Assembly: GCA_045637525.1 (NCBI GenBank) | Contig: JAZTZP010000030.1 | Span: 1-50,569, forward strand | DNA from: JAZTZP01 sp045637525 | Lineage (GTDB): Bacteria; Bacillota; Clostridia; UBA1381 | Reading direction: 5' to 3' | Length of the DNA stretch: 50,569 nucleotides | In this document: piece by piece, positions 41,973 to 49,741 of the stretch | How the letters are laid out: each line of letters starts with the position of its first letter | Position numbering within the stretch: the first letter of the stretch is position 1 | Program-made: the position numbers and the translations under genes | The notes under the pieces: generated by a model | What the model was told of the DNA's origin: nothing | What the model saw: the letters and a program-made list of their open reading frames with translations, nothing else | Databases searched by the model: none

Positions 41973-43202
41973 ATGAAAAAATTTATTTTACTTTTTATTA
42001 CACTTATGCTTTCTTCATTTTCGGCTTCTGCCTCAGAAATTGTTGGTTCCACATCCCTGAGCGATTACCTCGCATCAAGTGTTACAATTAAATTTGACAT
42101 CTTTGAAAACAGGGTTAACAAATACTCGGAAGCATATTTCAACCTTGAAATCGACGGAGAAGTTTATACGAAACCTTTTGTAATTAAACGTGAGGACCGT
42201 ACAGCAGAAATAACGTTTGAAGTCCCGCCGTTCGTTGTCGGAAAGGAAATGACTCTTACCCCCGTTTCCGGCATCGATCAGCTCCGCTATTATGATGATT
42301 ACATAAAAGTCGGAGAATCGGTAAAATTAAATACATACATTTCAAACACCGAAAACGGACCGACACATAACACAACCTTCCACATGACAATATATCCGCT
42401 TTATTATAAGGATGTGGAAGTGTTTATAAACAACGAGCCACATACCTTTTCCGAGCACGTTTACTTAGCCGAAGACGAGCATGCTTTCGTACCTATAATC
42501 GAGCTTGCCAATGTATTCGGTATGGAAAACGCTTCCTATAATAATGCAGACAACTCCGTTAAAATAGAATATAACGGAAAATACTTAATTTATTATCTTG
42601 ATACGAATAAAACAGATATAAACGGAACAATAACAGAGGGCGTGTGCGACTCAGACTTTGTATATACAACGGTATTTGCCCCCGTAAGACCGTTTGCAGA
42701 GCTTTTCGGCTGTAATATAACGTTTACAGACGAAGGAACTCATTACCGTATAAATTTTGATACCCCGAAAGATGTACTATACATTCAGGGAAAAGCCTAT
42801 TTAATGAACGAACGTGGCATCTCAAGTGACACCGACTATCTTGTATGGGTTTCAAAATCAGAGTTTTTAGTTCGTGTATATATAGGAAGCAAGGGTAATT
42901 GGGAGTTTGTAAAATCGTTCCCATGTGCCATAGGTGCCCCAAACACTCCTACCTGTGAGGGACAATACAGATACTATCAATATCAGGACAGATGGAGCTA
43001 CGCAAACTATTACTGCGGCCCGATAATGCGTTTTAACGGCGGATATGCCATCCATTCAACACTCATAAGATACAACGGCGTACCTTATGACAATCGTGTC
43101 GGAGAAAGAATTTCTCATGGCTGTGTCCGTGTAAGACCTGAAGGCATAAAGTGGTTAGTTGATTATGTTCCGCTTTACAGCAGAATTTATGTAACGGCAT
43201 AA
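41973..43202 (+). CDS. Secreted L,D-transpeptidase with copper-amine-oxidase-N domain
   Basis: The 409-residue wall enzyme has a signal peptide ending near SASAS, a beta-rich N-terminal region (residues ~25-140), a copper-amine-oxidase-N stalk (VFINNEPHTFSEHVYLAEDEHAFVPIIELANVF...APVRPFAELFGCNITF) and a YkuD domain with AIHST and the catalytic SHGCVRV containing His382 and Cys384. It would form 3-3 cross-links or attach proteins to peptidoglycan. It shares the stalk domain type with the large surface protein at 33.6 kb. Ribosome site AAGGGAG precedes the ATG. Confidence 0.9.
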   Translation: MKKFILLFITLMLSSFSASASEIVGSTSLSDYLASSVTIKFDIFENRVNKYSEAYFNLEIDGEVYTKPFVIKREDRTAEITFEVPPFVVGKEMTLTPVSGIDQLRYYDDYIKVGESVKLNTYISNTENGPTHNTTFHMTIYPLYYKDVEVFINNEPHTFSEHVYLAEDEHAFVPIIELANVFGMENASYNNADNSVKIEYNGKYLIYYLDTNKTDINGTITEGVCDSDFVYTTVFAPVRPFAELFGCNITFTDEGTHYRINFDTPKDVLYIQGKAYLMNERGISSDTDYLVWVSKSEFLVRVYIGSKGNWEFVKSFPCAIGAPNTPTCEGQYRYYQYQDRWSYANYYCGPIMRFNGGYAIHSTLIRYNGVPYDNRVGERISHGCVRVRPEGIKWLVDYVPLYSRIYVTA

Positions 43203-43232
43203 ATTAACGTTTATCTCATAAGGAAAATAAAA

Positions 43233-44279
43233 ATGGCAAAAAATGAAAATAAATCTTTTGTAAAACTGAAAAACGATATAAAAAATAACACTCTGCAAAA
43301 GCTGTATGTTTTCATGGGCGAAGAAACATATCTTCGTGACAGATACGCTAAAACCATTCTTAATATGATTGACGACGCCGGATTTGAAGAATTTAACAGA
43401 ATTGTAGTGGAAAACGGAAAAGATGCCCTTTCGGATTTACCTGAAATCCTTGAGGGCTTTCCCATGATGACCGACAGGCGTGTCATATGCATACGTGACA
43501 GCGGTGTGTTTAAAAAAGCGGACAAAGAGGATGTGTCCGACACAAAAAAAGCCGTCAGTGAAGCAAAGGACTATCTGTGTGAGTTCTTCAAACATCTTTC
43601 CGACGATTCTGTAATAATATTCGTAGAAAATGAAGTCGATAAAAGAAATTCAGTCTACAAAGCGGCGGCAAAATACGGTGAAATTGTAGAATTTATGCCG
43701 CTTCCGGCTTCTGATACAATTGCATGGCTGATAAGAGAAGCGAAAGCGCACAACCTTGATATTACCCATACAAACGCCGAGTATATGCTCACCATCTGTG
43801 ATAATACCTTAGGCTCACTAAGCAATGAAATGGAAAAGCTTTCGGGATTTTGCGATAAAGAAATAACTAAAAGCGATATAGACCGCTTAGTTTCAAAATC
43901 CCTGCAGGTAATTGTCTTCGACCTGTGCGACCATCTTACGGCAAGAAATGCCGATAAGGCACTTTCCCTGCTCTCAGATTTAAAAACCGTTAAAGAACCG
44001 GCATTTAAGATTTTGTATCTTCTGTTTTCCACATTCGACAGAATTCTGACGGTCAAAATCATGATGTCTTCAGGAGCGCCAAACAGCGAAATCGCCTCTA
44101 AACTTAAAATTCCGCCGTTTATCGTAGGTAAATATACAAAATCCGCCTCAGAATTTTCATTCGGGCAACTAACAACTCTTATTACCGCCGTTGCCGAGTA
44201 TGATTTAAAGATAAAAGAAGGAAAAACAGATGATTGGACGGCTTTAGAACAGTATATTTGTGACTATTTTTCAAAATGA
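43233..44279 (+). CDS. holA: DNA polymerase III delta subunit
   Basis: Clamp-loader subunit of 348 residues that opens the beta clamp. N-terminal YVFMGEETYLRDRYAKTIL is the conserved family start, and GFPMMTDRRVICIRDS, DSVIIFVENEVDKR, NEMEKLSGF and ALEQYICDYF at the C-terminus fit HolA. It precedes rplM and lies 30 bp after the transpeptidase gene. In many Firmicutes holA is followed by rpsT; that gene is not here. Confidence 0.92.
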   Translation: MAKNENKSFVKLKNDIKNNTLQKLYVFMGEETYLRDRYAKTILNMIDDAGFEEFNRIVVENGKDALSDLPEILEGFPMMTDRRVICIRDSGVFKKADKEDVSDTKKAVSEAKDYLCEFFKHLSDDSVIIFVENEVDKRNSVYKAAAKYGEIVEFMPLPASDTIAWLIREAKAHNLDITHTNAEYMLTICDNTLGSLSNEMEKLSGFCDKEITKSDIDRLVSKSLQVIVFDLCDHLTARNADKALSLLSDLKTVKEPAFKILYLLFSTFDRILTVKIMMSSGAPNSEIASKLKIPPFIVGKYTKSASEFSFGQLTTLITAVAEYDLKIKEGKTDDWTALEQYICDYFSK

Positions 44280-44364
44280 AAAGTGAGATTTAAAGAGAAA
44301 AACGAAGAAAAACGAAGATTTAAAGAGCATTGAAAGAAAACAAAAAAAATTTTTAAAAAAGGTA

Positions 44365-44393
44365 TTGACAAAATAAGAAAAAGATAGTAAAAT
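44365..44393 (+). promoter_or_regulatory. Promoter of rplM-rpsI
   Basis: TTGACA (44365-44370), 17 bp, TAAAAT (44388-44393). Confidence 0.8.
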
Positions 44394-44405
44394 ACAATAT
44401 GCAGG

Positions 44406-44431
44406 CCGAAAGAAGACCTTTCGGATTTTTT
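44406..44431 (+). promoter_or_regulatory. Leader hairpin of rplM, possible L13 autoregulatory attenuator
   Basis: CCGAAAG (44406-44412) and CTTTCGG (44418-44424) form a hairpin directly followed by ATTTTTT, that is a terminator-like structure between promoter and rplM. An L13 leader of this general kind is known upstream of rplM in Bacillus; identity with that family is inferred from position only. Confidence 0.6.
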
Positions 44432-44457
44432 AAAACGCTATAAGGAGGAAATTATCA

Positions 44458-44898
44458 ATGAACAGTAGTTATTTGGCAAAGCCGGCTGAAATTGAAAGAA
44501 AATGGTACATTATAGATGCAGCCGATAAGTCATTGGGACGTGTTGCAGCTCAGGCAGCAGCAATTTTAAGAGGAAAGCATTTACCGACATTTACTCCTAA
44601 TGTAGATTGCGGTGATCATGTAATTGTTATCAATGCGGATAAGGCAGTTCTTACCGGAAACAAGATTAACCAGAAGGTTCGTTATTATCACACAGGCTGG
44701 GTAGGCGGAATCAAAGAAATCCACTACAATAAGCTTATGGCAGAAGCTCCTGAAAAGGCTATGACATATGCCGTAAAGGGTATGCTTCCTAACAACTCAA
44801 TCGGAAGAAAAGCTATAACAAGACTTCGCGTATATCAGGGAACAGAGCATGGTCATGATGCTCAGAAGCCTGTTGAATGGACACAGGAAATTAAATAA
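44458..44898 (+). CDS. rplM: 50S ribosomal protein L13
   Basis: The 146-residue ribosomal protein has WYIIDAADKSLGRVAAQAAAILRGKH near the N-terminus and GMLPNNSIGRKAITRLRVYQGTEHGHDAQ at the C-terminus, both diagnostic. Ribosome site AAGGAGGAA precedes the ATG. Forms an operon with rpsI 14 bp downstream, the conserved arrangement. Confidence 0.99.
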   Translation: MNSSYLAKPAEIERKWYIIDAADKSLGRVAAQAAAILRGKHLPTFTPNVDCGDHVIVINADKAVLTGNKINQKVRYYHTGWVGGIKEIHYNKLMAEAPEKAMTYAVKGMLPNNSIGRKAITRLRVYQGTEHGHDAQKPVEWTQEIK

Positions 44899-44912
44899 GG
44901 AGGATAAGGTAA

Positions 44913-45308
44913 ATGGCTACAGAACAATATTGCGGTACAGGTAGAAGAAAGTCTTCAGTTGCCAGAGTTCGCTTGATCCCCGGCAACGGAAACATCACAA
45001 TAAACGACAGAAATATCGATGAATATTTCGGTCTTGAAACTTTAAAGGTTATAGTACGTCAGCCTTTAGCTCTTACAAAAACAGAGGATAAGTTTGACGT
45101 TTTAGTAAACGTAAGCGGCGGCGGCTTCACAGGCCAGGCAGGTGCTATCCGTCACGGAATTTCAAGAGCTCTTCTTGAAGTAGACACAGACGCTTACAGA
45201 GCAGACCTCAAAGCTGCAGGTTTCTTAACAAGAGACTCAAGAATGAAGGAAAGAAAGAAGTACGGCTTAAAAGCAGCTCGTCGTGCACCACAATTCTCAA
45301 AGAGATAA
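44913..45308 (+). CDS. rpsI: 30S ribosomal protein S9
   Basis: The 131-residue protein begins GTGRRKSSVARVRLIPG and ends with the basic tail RRAPQFSKR, which reaches the P-site tRNA. The last four codons and the downstream terminator are part of a 140-bp direct repeat whose second copy lies at 46511-46650; the gene itself is intact. Confidence 0.99.
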   Translation: MATEQYCGTGRRKSSVARVRLIPGNGNITINDRNIDEYFGLETLKVIVRQPLALTKTEDKFDVLVNVSGGGFTGQAGAIRHGISRALLEVDTDAYRADLKAAGFLTRDSRMKERKKYGLKAARRAPQFSKR

Positions 45309-45435
45309 TTATTTTATCTACTTACAAAATCCCGGAAACACTTTCCGGGATTTTCTTTTGTATTTATGTCAAAATATATCAGTTGCTGTACACAGTTACA
45401 CTATATATCCGGTTTAATAAAAGATTTTCGTATAA
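45296..45435 (+). repeat. 140-bp direct repeat, copy 1 (rpsI 3' end)
   Basis: Bases 45296-45435 (last rpsI codons, stop, terminator and 75 bp beyond) recur at 46511-46650, offset 1215 bp, with a single mismatch (45404 T versus 46619 C). Outside these limits the sequences diverge at once. Confidence 0.97.
45326..45360 (+). terminator. Terminator of rplM-rpsI
   Basis: 13-bp arms AAAATCCCGGAAA (45326-45338) and TTTCCGGGATTTT (45342-45354), then CTTTTG. An identical copy lies at 46541-46575 in the second direct repeat. Confidence 0.95.
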
Positions 45436-45488
45436 TTGACTAATTTGCACAAATATTCACAAAATCTAATTTATATCATAAAATAGTA

Positions 45489-45516
45489 TTGACATTTACA
45501 ATTTTTATGGTATAAT
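45489..45516 (+). promoter_or_regulatory. Promoter of the candidate antitoxin RNA
   Basis: TTGACA (45489-45494), 16 bp, TATAAT (45511-45516). The -10 context TTTTATGGTATAATATA recurs before the Fic gene at 47925-47941. Confidence 0.8.
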
Positions 45517-45522
45517 ATAGTT

Positions 45523-45755
45523 GAAGATAATAATAGGCACATTATAACTTGGAAAACCCAAAACGCTTTGCACTTGTTAATTTTTTATTAACGAGTGTGT
45601 GCATATTTTTTCTTCATATGTAAATGATAATGATTGTCGGAATGGAGACTTGAAACCCATTCGAGTGGTCGGAATGGAGACCTAAAACCCATCTCGATGG
45701 CAGAGATAACTGCTAAAAATCAAATGGGATGACTTTGTCATCCCATTTATTTTTG
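45523..45755 (+). ncRNA. Candidate type III antitoxin RNA with tandem repeats and terminator
   Basis: Following a consensus promoter there is a hairpin (CACTTGTTAAT/ATTAACGAGTG, 45571-45597, then ATATTTTTTC). Two tandem 32-nt units come next, starting at 45636 and 45668, each containing GTCGGAATGGAGAC and AAACCCAT. A terminator-like hairpin ends it: AAATGGGATGAC (45722-45733)/GTCATCCCATTT (45737-45748), then ATTTTTG. The toxin-like gene starts 15 bp later. This promoter-repeats-terminator-toxin order is the hallmark of type III toxin-antitoxin loci, where repeat RNA binds the endoribonuclease toxin. The repeat unit is shorter than those described for CptI. Confidence 0.6.
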
Positions 45756-45770
45756 AAGGGATTTACTAAA

Positions 45771-46415
45771 ATGGATAAAATAAGTTTTAAAGAAAGAGTA
45801 AGGCAAACTGTAATAGATTGCTCAAAAAAATACAAAAGCAACTATGTTGACTATGATTATCTGGTTTGTTCTAAGGCATTTACCCAAAAAGATTATTACA
45901 TAATAAGTGCCTATGAAGATAACTATCAACATCTAACTGGAGTTCATTCACTAATATCTCCACAAGATTTTTTTAATAAATGTTATGATGGTTCTTTATC
46001 AGAATGCGATTTTGATTTTATTAAAAAAGGACAATCTGAAAAGAGTGTAAAAGGTTCTGTGCGTGAAAAAATAGCAGTACTAGATAGTACAATGGACTTA
46101 TTTACATACCCAGAAATATATGTCGAAGAATCTTTTCATAAGAATAGAGTCTTCTGTTCTTTTGCAACTGCAATTAATTCTTTTACATTGGGTTTTGCTA
46201 ATGACAAATATGCAACTCCTAAATCACTATTGAAAAACAACAAATTAAGCAACAATATTAATAAGGTTGATTTAATTATAAGGAAACACAAAACAGAGGA
46301 ATTGTATAATGAAATTGTTTTAGTCAATAATGAAACCATTAAAAACTACTATGACAAAATAGTGTCCCTACTATCCAGTGAACTTGTCGCAAGTTTGTCG
46401 CAACACAATAATTAA
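45771..46415 (+). CDS. Candidate type III toxin / PBECR4-like nuclease
   Basis: Start ATG 45771 (MDKISFKERVRQT) follows AAGGG, giving 214 residues; the frame is open upstream inside the terminator hairpin, which excludes an earlier start. Visible features are VDYDYLVCSKAFTQKDYYII, a QHLTGVHS motif near residue 60, DFFNKCYDGSLSECDFDF and KGQSEKSVKGSVREKI. The HLTGV pattern and layout recall PBECR4/CptN-like proteins; I cannot confirm this without a search. There is no transmembrane segment or signal peptide. It is the only protein gene in a cassette bounded by rpsI-derived direct repeats, which points to horizontal gain. Confidence 0.65.
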   Translation: MDKISFKERVRQTVIDCSKKYKSNYVDYDYLVCSKAFTQKDYYIISAYEDNYQHLTGVHSLISPQDFFNKCYDGSLSECDFDFIKKGQSEKSVKGSVREKIAVLDSTMDLFTYPEIYVEESFHKNRVFCSFATAINSFTLGFANDKYATPKSLLKNNKLSNNINKVDLIIRKHKTEELYNEIVLVNNETIKNYYDKIVSLLSSELVASLSQHNN

Positions 46416-46510
46416 AGTCAATAAACATTAAAAAACAAAAACCACAATAAAATCTATGTTTTTCAACATTACACCACATCACAAAACACTAAAAAACAAT
46501 AGGAATTAAA

Positions 46511-46650
46511 CTCAAAGAGATAATTATTTTATCTACTTACAAAATCCCGGAAACACTTTCCGGGATTTTCTTTTGTATTTATGTCAAAATATATCAGTTG
46601 CTGTACACAGTTACACTACATATCCGGTTTAATAAAAGATTTTCGTATAA
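46511..46650 (+). repeat. 140-bp direct repeat, copy 2
   Basis: Near-identical copy of 45296-45435, including the last rpsI codons and the terminator but no gene. It bounds the 1075-bp toxin cassette on the right. The short stretch 46416-46510 is A-rich and featureless. Confidence 0.97.
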
Positions 46651-46694
46651 ATAACTTTTGTTTAATATGATGATTGAAATGTTGAGATAATTAT

Positions 46695-46741
46695 GGTATA
46701 ACCCGAGTTTGCCACTTGCAGAGACAAACTCGGGTTATACC
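46695..46741. promoter_or_regulatory. 17-bp inverted repeat carrying two face-to-face promoters
   Basis: Perfect arms GGTATAACCCGAGTTTG (46695-46711) and CAAACTCGGGTTATACC (46725-46741), loop 13 nt. Each arm contains a -10 TATAAC: plus strand 46697-46702 with TTGAAA at 46674-46679 (17 bp), and minus strand 46734-46739 with TTGACA at 46757-46762 (17 bp). The promoters point toward each other. Confidence 0.6.
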
Positions 46742-46771
46742 ACAAAATTTAAACTTTGTCAAGCAAAATAT

Positions 46772-46816
46772 AAAGTATACTTATATTTTTTTTGAAAATA
46801 ATTATAAGTATACTTT
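46772..46816. promoter_or_regulatory. Pair of AAGTATACTT palindromes, possible XRE operator
   Basis: AAAGTATACTTATA (46772-46785) and TATAAGTATACTTT (46803-46816) form inverted arms, each holding the 10-bp palindrome AAGTATACTT; centres are 34 bp apart. They sit just upstream of the minus-strand promoter at 46734-46762 and downstream of an XRE gene. Palindromes like this are typical of phage-type XRE repressor operators. Confidence 0.5.
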
Positions 46817-46851
46817 AAAAATGGACATTTAATTTATCAGAATAAAAATTT

Positions 46852-47157
46852 TCACTTCATATTCTTTATAATTGTCAGAAGACTTTCTAATGATTGTTTA
46901 TTTAACTTCCGGCTTTCTTTTACAATATCCTGAATGAGTTCAGGATACTCAACGCCTTCATCAAAAAATTCTTTCGGCGAAATTTTAAAATATTCACAGA
47001 TATATAAAAACATACTCATTGACGGCAATGACTTTCCGTTCTCTATAGTATTTATATATCCGGTTGACTGCCCGAGCTGTAAACTTAACTCTCTGGCAGA
47101 GATATTTTTATCGGTTCTTAGTTTTGCAATTCTTTCCTTGATAAACGTTTCATCCAT
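46852..47157 (-). CDS. XRE-family transcription regulator
   Basis: Start ATG 47157 (MDETFIKERIAKLRTDK) follows GGGTGATTAAA; a GTG at 47166 is the alternative. The 101-residue protein has an HTH_3 domain at about residues 7-62 (ISARELSLQLGQSTGYINTIENGKSLPSMSMFLYICEYFKISPKEFFDEG) and a helical tail that may dimerise. It is divergent from the SLOG-like gene and may bind the AAGTATACTT sites downstream of itself. No ImmA-type protease is next to it. Confidence 0.88.
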   Translation of the reverse strand: MDETFIKERIAKLRTDKNISARELSLQLGQSTGYINTIENGKSLPSMSMFLYICEYFKISPKEFFDEGVEYPELIQDIVKESRKLNKQSLESLLTIIKNMK

Positions 47158-47209
47158 TTTAATCACCCACTTTCTACTATATTATATAATATAAGTTTGC
47201 CCAAAACAC

Positions 47210-47238
47210 TTGATTATAGTTTGTATTTATGCTATAAT
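47210..47238 (+). promoter_or_regulatory. Promoter of the SLOG-like gene
   Basis: TTGATT (47210-47215), 17 bp, TATAAT (47233-47238). Confidence 0.7.
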
Positions 47239-47257
47239 GAAAAGTATAAATATGCAC

Positions 47258-47286
47258 AAAGGTTAAAAATAAAACTTTTAACCTTT
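47258..47286 (+). promoter_or_regulatory. Leader hairpin before the SLOG-like gene
   Basis: Arms AAAGGTTAAAA (47258-47268) and TTTTAACCTTT (47276-47286), loop 7 nt, immediately before the ribosome site GGGAGGC. No T-run; it could protect the RNA end or affect ribosome access. Confidence 0.5.
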
Positions 47287-47308
47287 AAAGACGGGAGGCA
47301 AATTTAAA

Positions 47309-47779
47309 ATGAAAAATATTACTTATAATAAGCGACGATGTTGTTTTGCAGGACATAGTCATATTTATGATGACAATATAAAAGAGTTAATAACAGAAAA
47401 AGTGATTGAACTGATTGAAAAATATGGTGTAAATGAATTTTGGGTTGGAAATTATGGTGCATTTGATTATTATTCAGCATCAGTTATCAGAGAATTGAAG
47501 AAAAGTTATGATATAGAACTTGACTTAGTTATTCCCTATACCACAAGAAAAATAGAAGAACAAAAAGAACTCTATTGTGAAAAGTACGACTACTTATTAA
47601 TGGCAGATATTCCGGAAAGTACACCTGCAAAATTCAGAATTACTAAATGTAATCAATATATGGTTGACAGCTCCGATTTCTTAATATGCTATGTTAAGTA
47701 TTCCTGGGGCGGTGCGGTACAAACCATGAAATACGCAAAGAAAAAGAAGTATATGAAAGTAATTAATTTAGCAGAGTAG
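47309..47779 (+). CDS. SLOG/DUF1273-like protein
   Basis: The 156-residue protein starts KRRCCFAGHSHIYDDN, like the CCFxGH start of DUF1273-type SLOG proteins. GNYGAFDYYSASVIRELKK follows, and the C-terminal WGGAVQTMKYAKKKKYMKVINL reads like the G(G/T)xxxxYAxxKxxxIIN end of this Rossmann-like fold. SLOG proteins bind nucleotides or nucleotide-derived signals and occur in stress and defence loci. Here it sits between an XRE gene and a Fic gene in an accessory region. A second family member begins at the right window edge. Confidence 0.72.
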   Translation: MKNITYNKRRCCFAGHSHIYDDNIKELITEKVIELIEKYGVNEFWVGNYGAFDYYSASVIRELKKSYDIELDLVIPYTTRKIEEQKELYCEKYDYLLMADIPESTPAKFRITKCNQYMVDSSDFLICYVKYSWGGAVQTMKYAKKKKYMKVINLAE

Positions 47780-47836
47780 AATTTGTTTGTGTTCTGAATA
47801 GCGAATGCAATGAGAGGTAACAGGATTTGAGCTGTT

Positions 47837-47860
47837 GAGGTTAAACTTCAAACCTTTTTT
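47837..47860 (+). terminator. Possible weak terminator after the SLOG-like gene
   Basis: AGGTT/AACCT arms with a 9-nt loop, followed by TTTTTT. The stem is short, so confidence is low. Confidence 0.4.
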
Positions 47861-47911
47861 GATTGATACTTTATAATTTTTAAGTGTTTGAGAAAAAATT
47901 TTGTGAAATTA

Positions 47912-47940
47912 TAGACTTTTAATAACTTTTATGGTATAAT
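47912..47940 (+). promoter_or_regulatory. Promoter of the Fic gene
   Basis: TAGACT (47912-47917), 17 bp, TATAAT (47935-47940). The -10 neighbourhood TTTTATGGTATAATATA is the same as at the antitoxin RNA promoter. Confidence 0.65.
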
Positions 47941-47988
47941 ATATTTAAGAGATACAACAGTTACAGAATTAGGGAGGGAAGTGAAAGA

Positions 47989-49044
47989 ATGAATCAGGAT
48001 CCTTTTAAGAAGTATATAAAGCAAACTGAACCGGATAAAAGATACAAGGGTTATGCATGGAGTACTGCTATAGGCTTGCAGGCGGTTGATGGTCTTGAGC
48101 CATCAGAACACTTACTCCGAACTGCAATTGATAATATCGAAGGCAATATCACAATGGAAGATGCCGAAAAAAGAGTTGAGAGCTATTATGCGGCAAACCC
48201 CGAAAAAACAGAGGATGACAGAACAGAAGAGGCTGATAAAGTTTCTGTTCGCATCGCCGCTGTTCTTTCAGAGAAATCCTTTTCTTTTTCTCCGAGCGAG
48301 TATATAGGGATTCATAAAAAACTATTTTCAGGAATTTATAAGCATGCAGGAAAAATCCGCAACTACAACATTACAAAAAAAGAATGGGTACTTGATGGAG
48401 CTACTGTTCTATATGGTAATGCTGCAGAACTTCGTGAAACATTGGAATATGATTTTGCAGAAGAAAAGAAGTTTAGTTATAAAGGGCTTTCGACAGATGA
48501 AATTATTCATCATTTAGCATATTTCATATCAAGACTGTGGCAAATTCATATTTTTGGTGAGGGGAATACAAGAGCAACTGCGGTATTTTTTATAAAATAT
48601 TTAAGAGCATTAGGATATGACGCAACAAATGATATTTTTGCAGATAATGCATGGTATTTCAGAAATGCACTCGTTCGGGCAAATTATACCAATTTAAAAG
48701 AGAACATTCACGAAACAACAGCATATCTTGAAAAGTTTATCAGAAACTTGTTGTTGAACGAAAATAATGAGTTGAAAAATCGTTATTTGCATATTAATAA
48801 TTTGATTAATGAAAATGTCGGTGTAAATGTCGGTGTAAATGTCGGTGTAAAATTAAATAAAACACAGACGAAGATAGTTGAATTAATAAAAAATAATCAG
48901 AATTGTACAATTGAAGATATGGCAAAAGAAGCCGGTGTGGAAAAAAGAACCATAGAAAGAAACTTAAAAACCCTGAAAGAAAAAGATGTTATAGAAAGAA
49001 TCGGTGCTGATAAGAACGGGCATTGGATTGTAAAAAGATTATAA
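47989..49044 (+). CDS. Fic-family protein with C-terminal winged helix
   Basis: The 351-residue protein has an N-terminal segment with NIEGNITMEDAEKRVESYY, reminiscent of the antitoxin-like inhibitory region of Fic proteins. The Fic core has HIFGEGNTRAT with catalytic His187 and Arg195. A linker contains three 12-bp DNA repeats giving NVGVNVGVNVGV (about residues 276-287). The C-terminal winged helix is TIEDMAKEAGVEKRTIERNLKTLKEKDVIERIG. The motif differs from canonical HPFxxGNGR (Ile for Pro, Thr for Gly), but this variant is frequent. It probably transfers AMP to a protein target or autoregulates through the DNA-binding tail. Confidence 0.88.
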   Translation: MNQDPFKKYIKQTEPDKRYKGYAWSTAIGLQAVDGLEPSEHLLRTAIDNIEGNITMEDAEKRVESYYAANPEKTEDDRTEEADKVSVRIAAVLSEKSFSFSPSEYIGIHKKLFSGIYKHAGKIRNYNITKKEWVLDGATVLYGNAAELRETLEYDFAEEKKFSYKGLSTDEIIHHLAYFISRLWQIHIFGEGNTRATAVFFIKYLRALGYDATNDIFADNAWYFRNALVRANYTNLKENIHETTAYLEKFIRNLLLNENNELKNRYLHINNLINENVGVNVGVNVGVKLNKTQTKIVELIKNNQNCTIEDMAKEAGVEKRTIERNLKTLKEKDVIERIGADKNGHWIVKRL

Positions 49045-49080
49045 AGATAGTTGGGGACGTGCATTTTGCACGTTCACATA

Positions 49081-49118
49081 AATCGCCCATGAAAGCAGAT
49101 GCTTTCATGGGCGGTTTT
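49081..49118. terminator. Terminator between the two convergent Fic genes
   Basis: 13-bp arms CGCCCATGAAAGC (49084-49096) and GCTTTCATGGGCG (49101-49113), loop AGAT, then GTTTT. A smaller hairpin ACGTGCA/TGCACGT lies upstream at about 49058-49074. Confidence 0.88.
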
Positions 49119-49124
49119 ACGATT

Positions 49125-49730
49125 TTACAGTTCTTCTGCTTTAAATGCAGTATAGCCTTCGTAGTGGTAGCTGTTGTCGATACCTTTCATGTAAACATTT
49201 CTGTCATTGATTTTGTCCGTCAAGGCATTTTTCAGAATATGCTTGATTTCAATGTCTTTTATTGGACTACGCTCCATAGCCATCAAGTAATCTTCCTTAT
49301 CCACCTTGCTCCAGTCAATCACCATTCCAAGCTCTTTCTTTAAGATAATGTCGAGCCATATTCTTGTCGCTCTGCCGTTGCCTTCTCTGAAAGGGTGACA
49401 AATATTCATCTCAACGTATTTTTCAACGATTTCTTCAAATGTTGATTGCTTCATATTGCTGACATTTTCTAATGCAGAGTCAAGATACATAACAGGTGCA
49501 AACCTAAATCCGCCCTTAGCAATATTCACATCTCTTACCACACCTGCAAAGTCATAGAGTTCATCAAATAAGTATTTGTGTATAAACGCCAGCGAATAGA
49601 ACTTACCTGCCTCAAGTCCGTCAAGTAAACCTTTATCATAAAGTTCCACAGCTTTCTTCTTGCTGATTCTTTCTTCTTCACGAGCAAGCTCAGCCGAGTC
49701 TGTTATATTAAGTTTATTTTCTAAAGCCAT
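49125..49730 (-). CDS. Fic-family (FicT/Doc-like) protein
   Basis: The 201-residue protein has the canonical motif HPFREGNGRATR with catalytic His112. Family features include LSLAFIHKYLFDELYDFAG-type helices (FIHKYLFDELYDFAGVVRDVNIAKG). It lacks an evident N-terminal inhibitory helix, so control by a partner is expected. The gene lies 11 bp downstream of a small XRE gene and on the same transcript, a usual arrangement for Fic toxins. Ribosome site AAGGAGGTTT precedes the ATG. It faces the other Fic gene across a shared terminator. Confidence 0.9.
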   Translation of the reverse strand: MALENKLNITDSAELAREEERISKKKAVELYDKGLLDGLEAGKFYSLAFIHKYLFDELYDFAGVVRDVNIAKGGFRFAPVMYLDSALENVSNMKQSTFEEIVEKYVEMNICHPFREGNGRATRIWLDIILKKELGMVIDWSKVDKEDYLMAMERSPIKDIEIKHILKNALTDKINDRNVYMKGIDNSYHYEGYTAFKAEEL

Positions 49731-49741
49731 AGTAAACCTCC

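Noticed and set aside
46695..46741. Invertible promoter switch
   Set aside because: The 13-nt loop is too short for site-specific inversion and the arms each hold the same -10, so inversion would change nothing.
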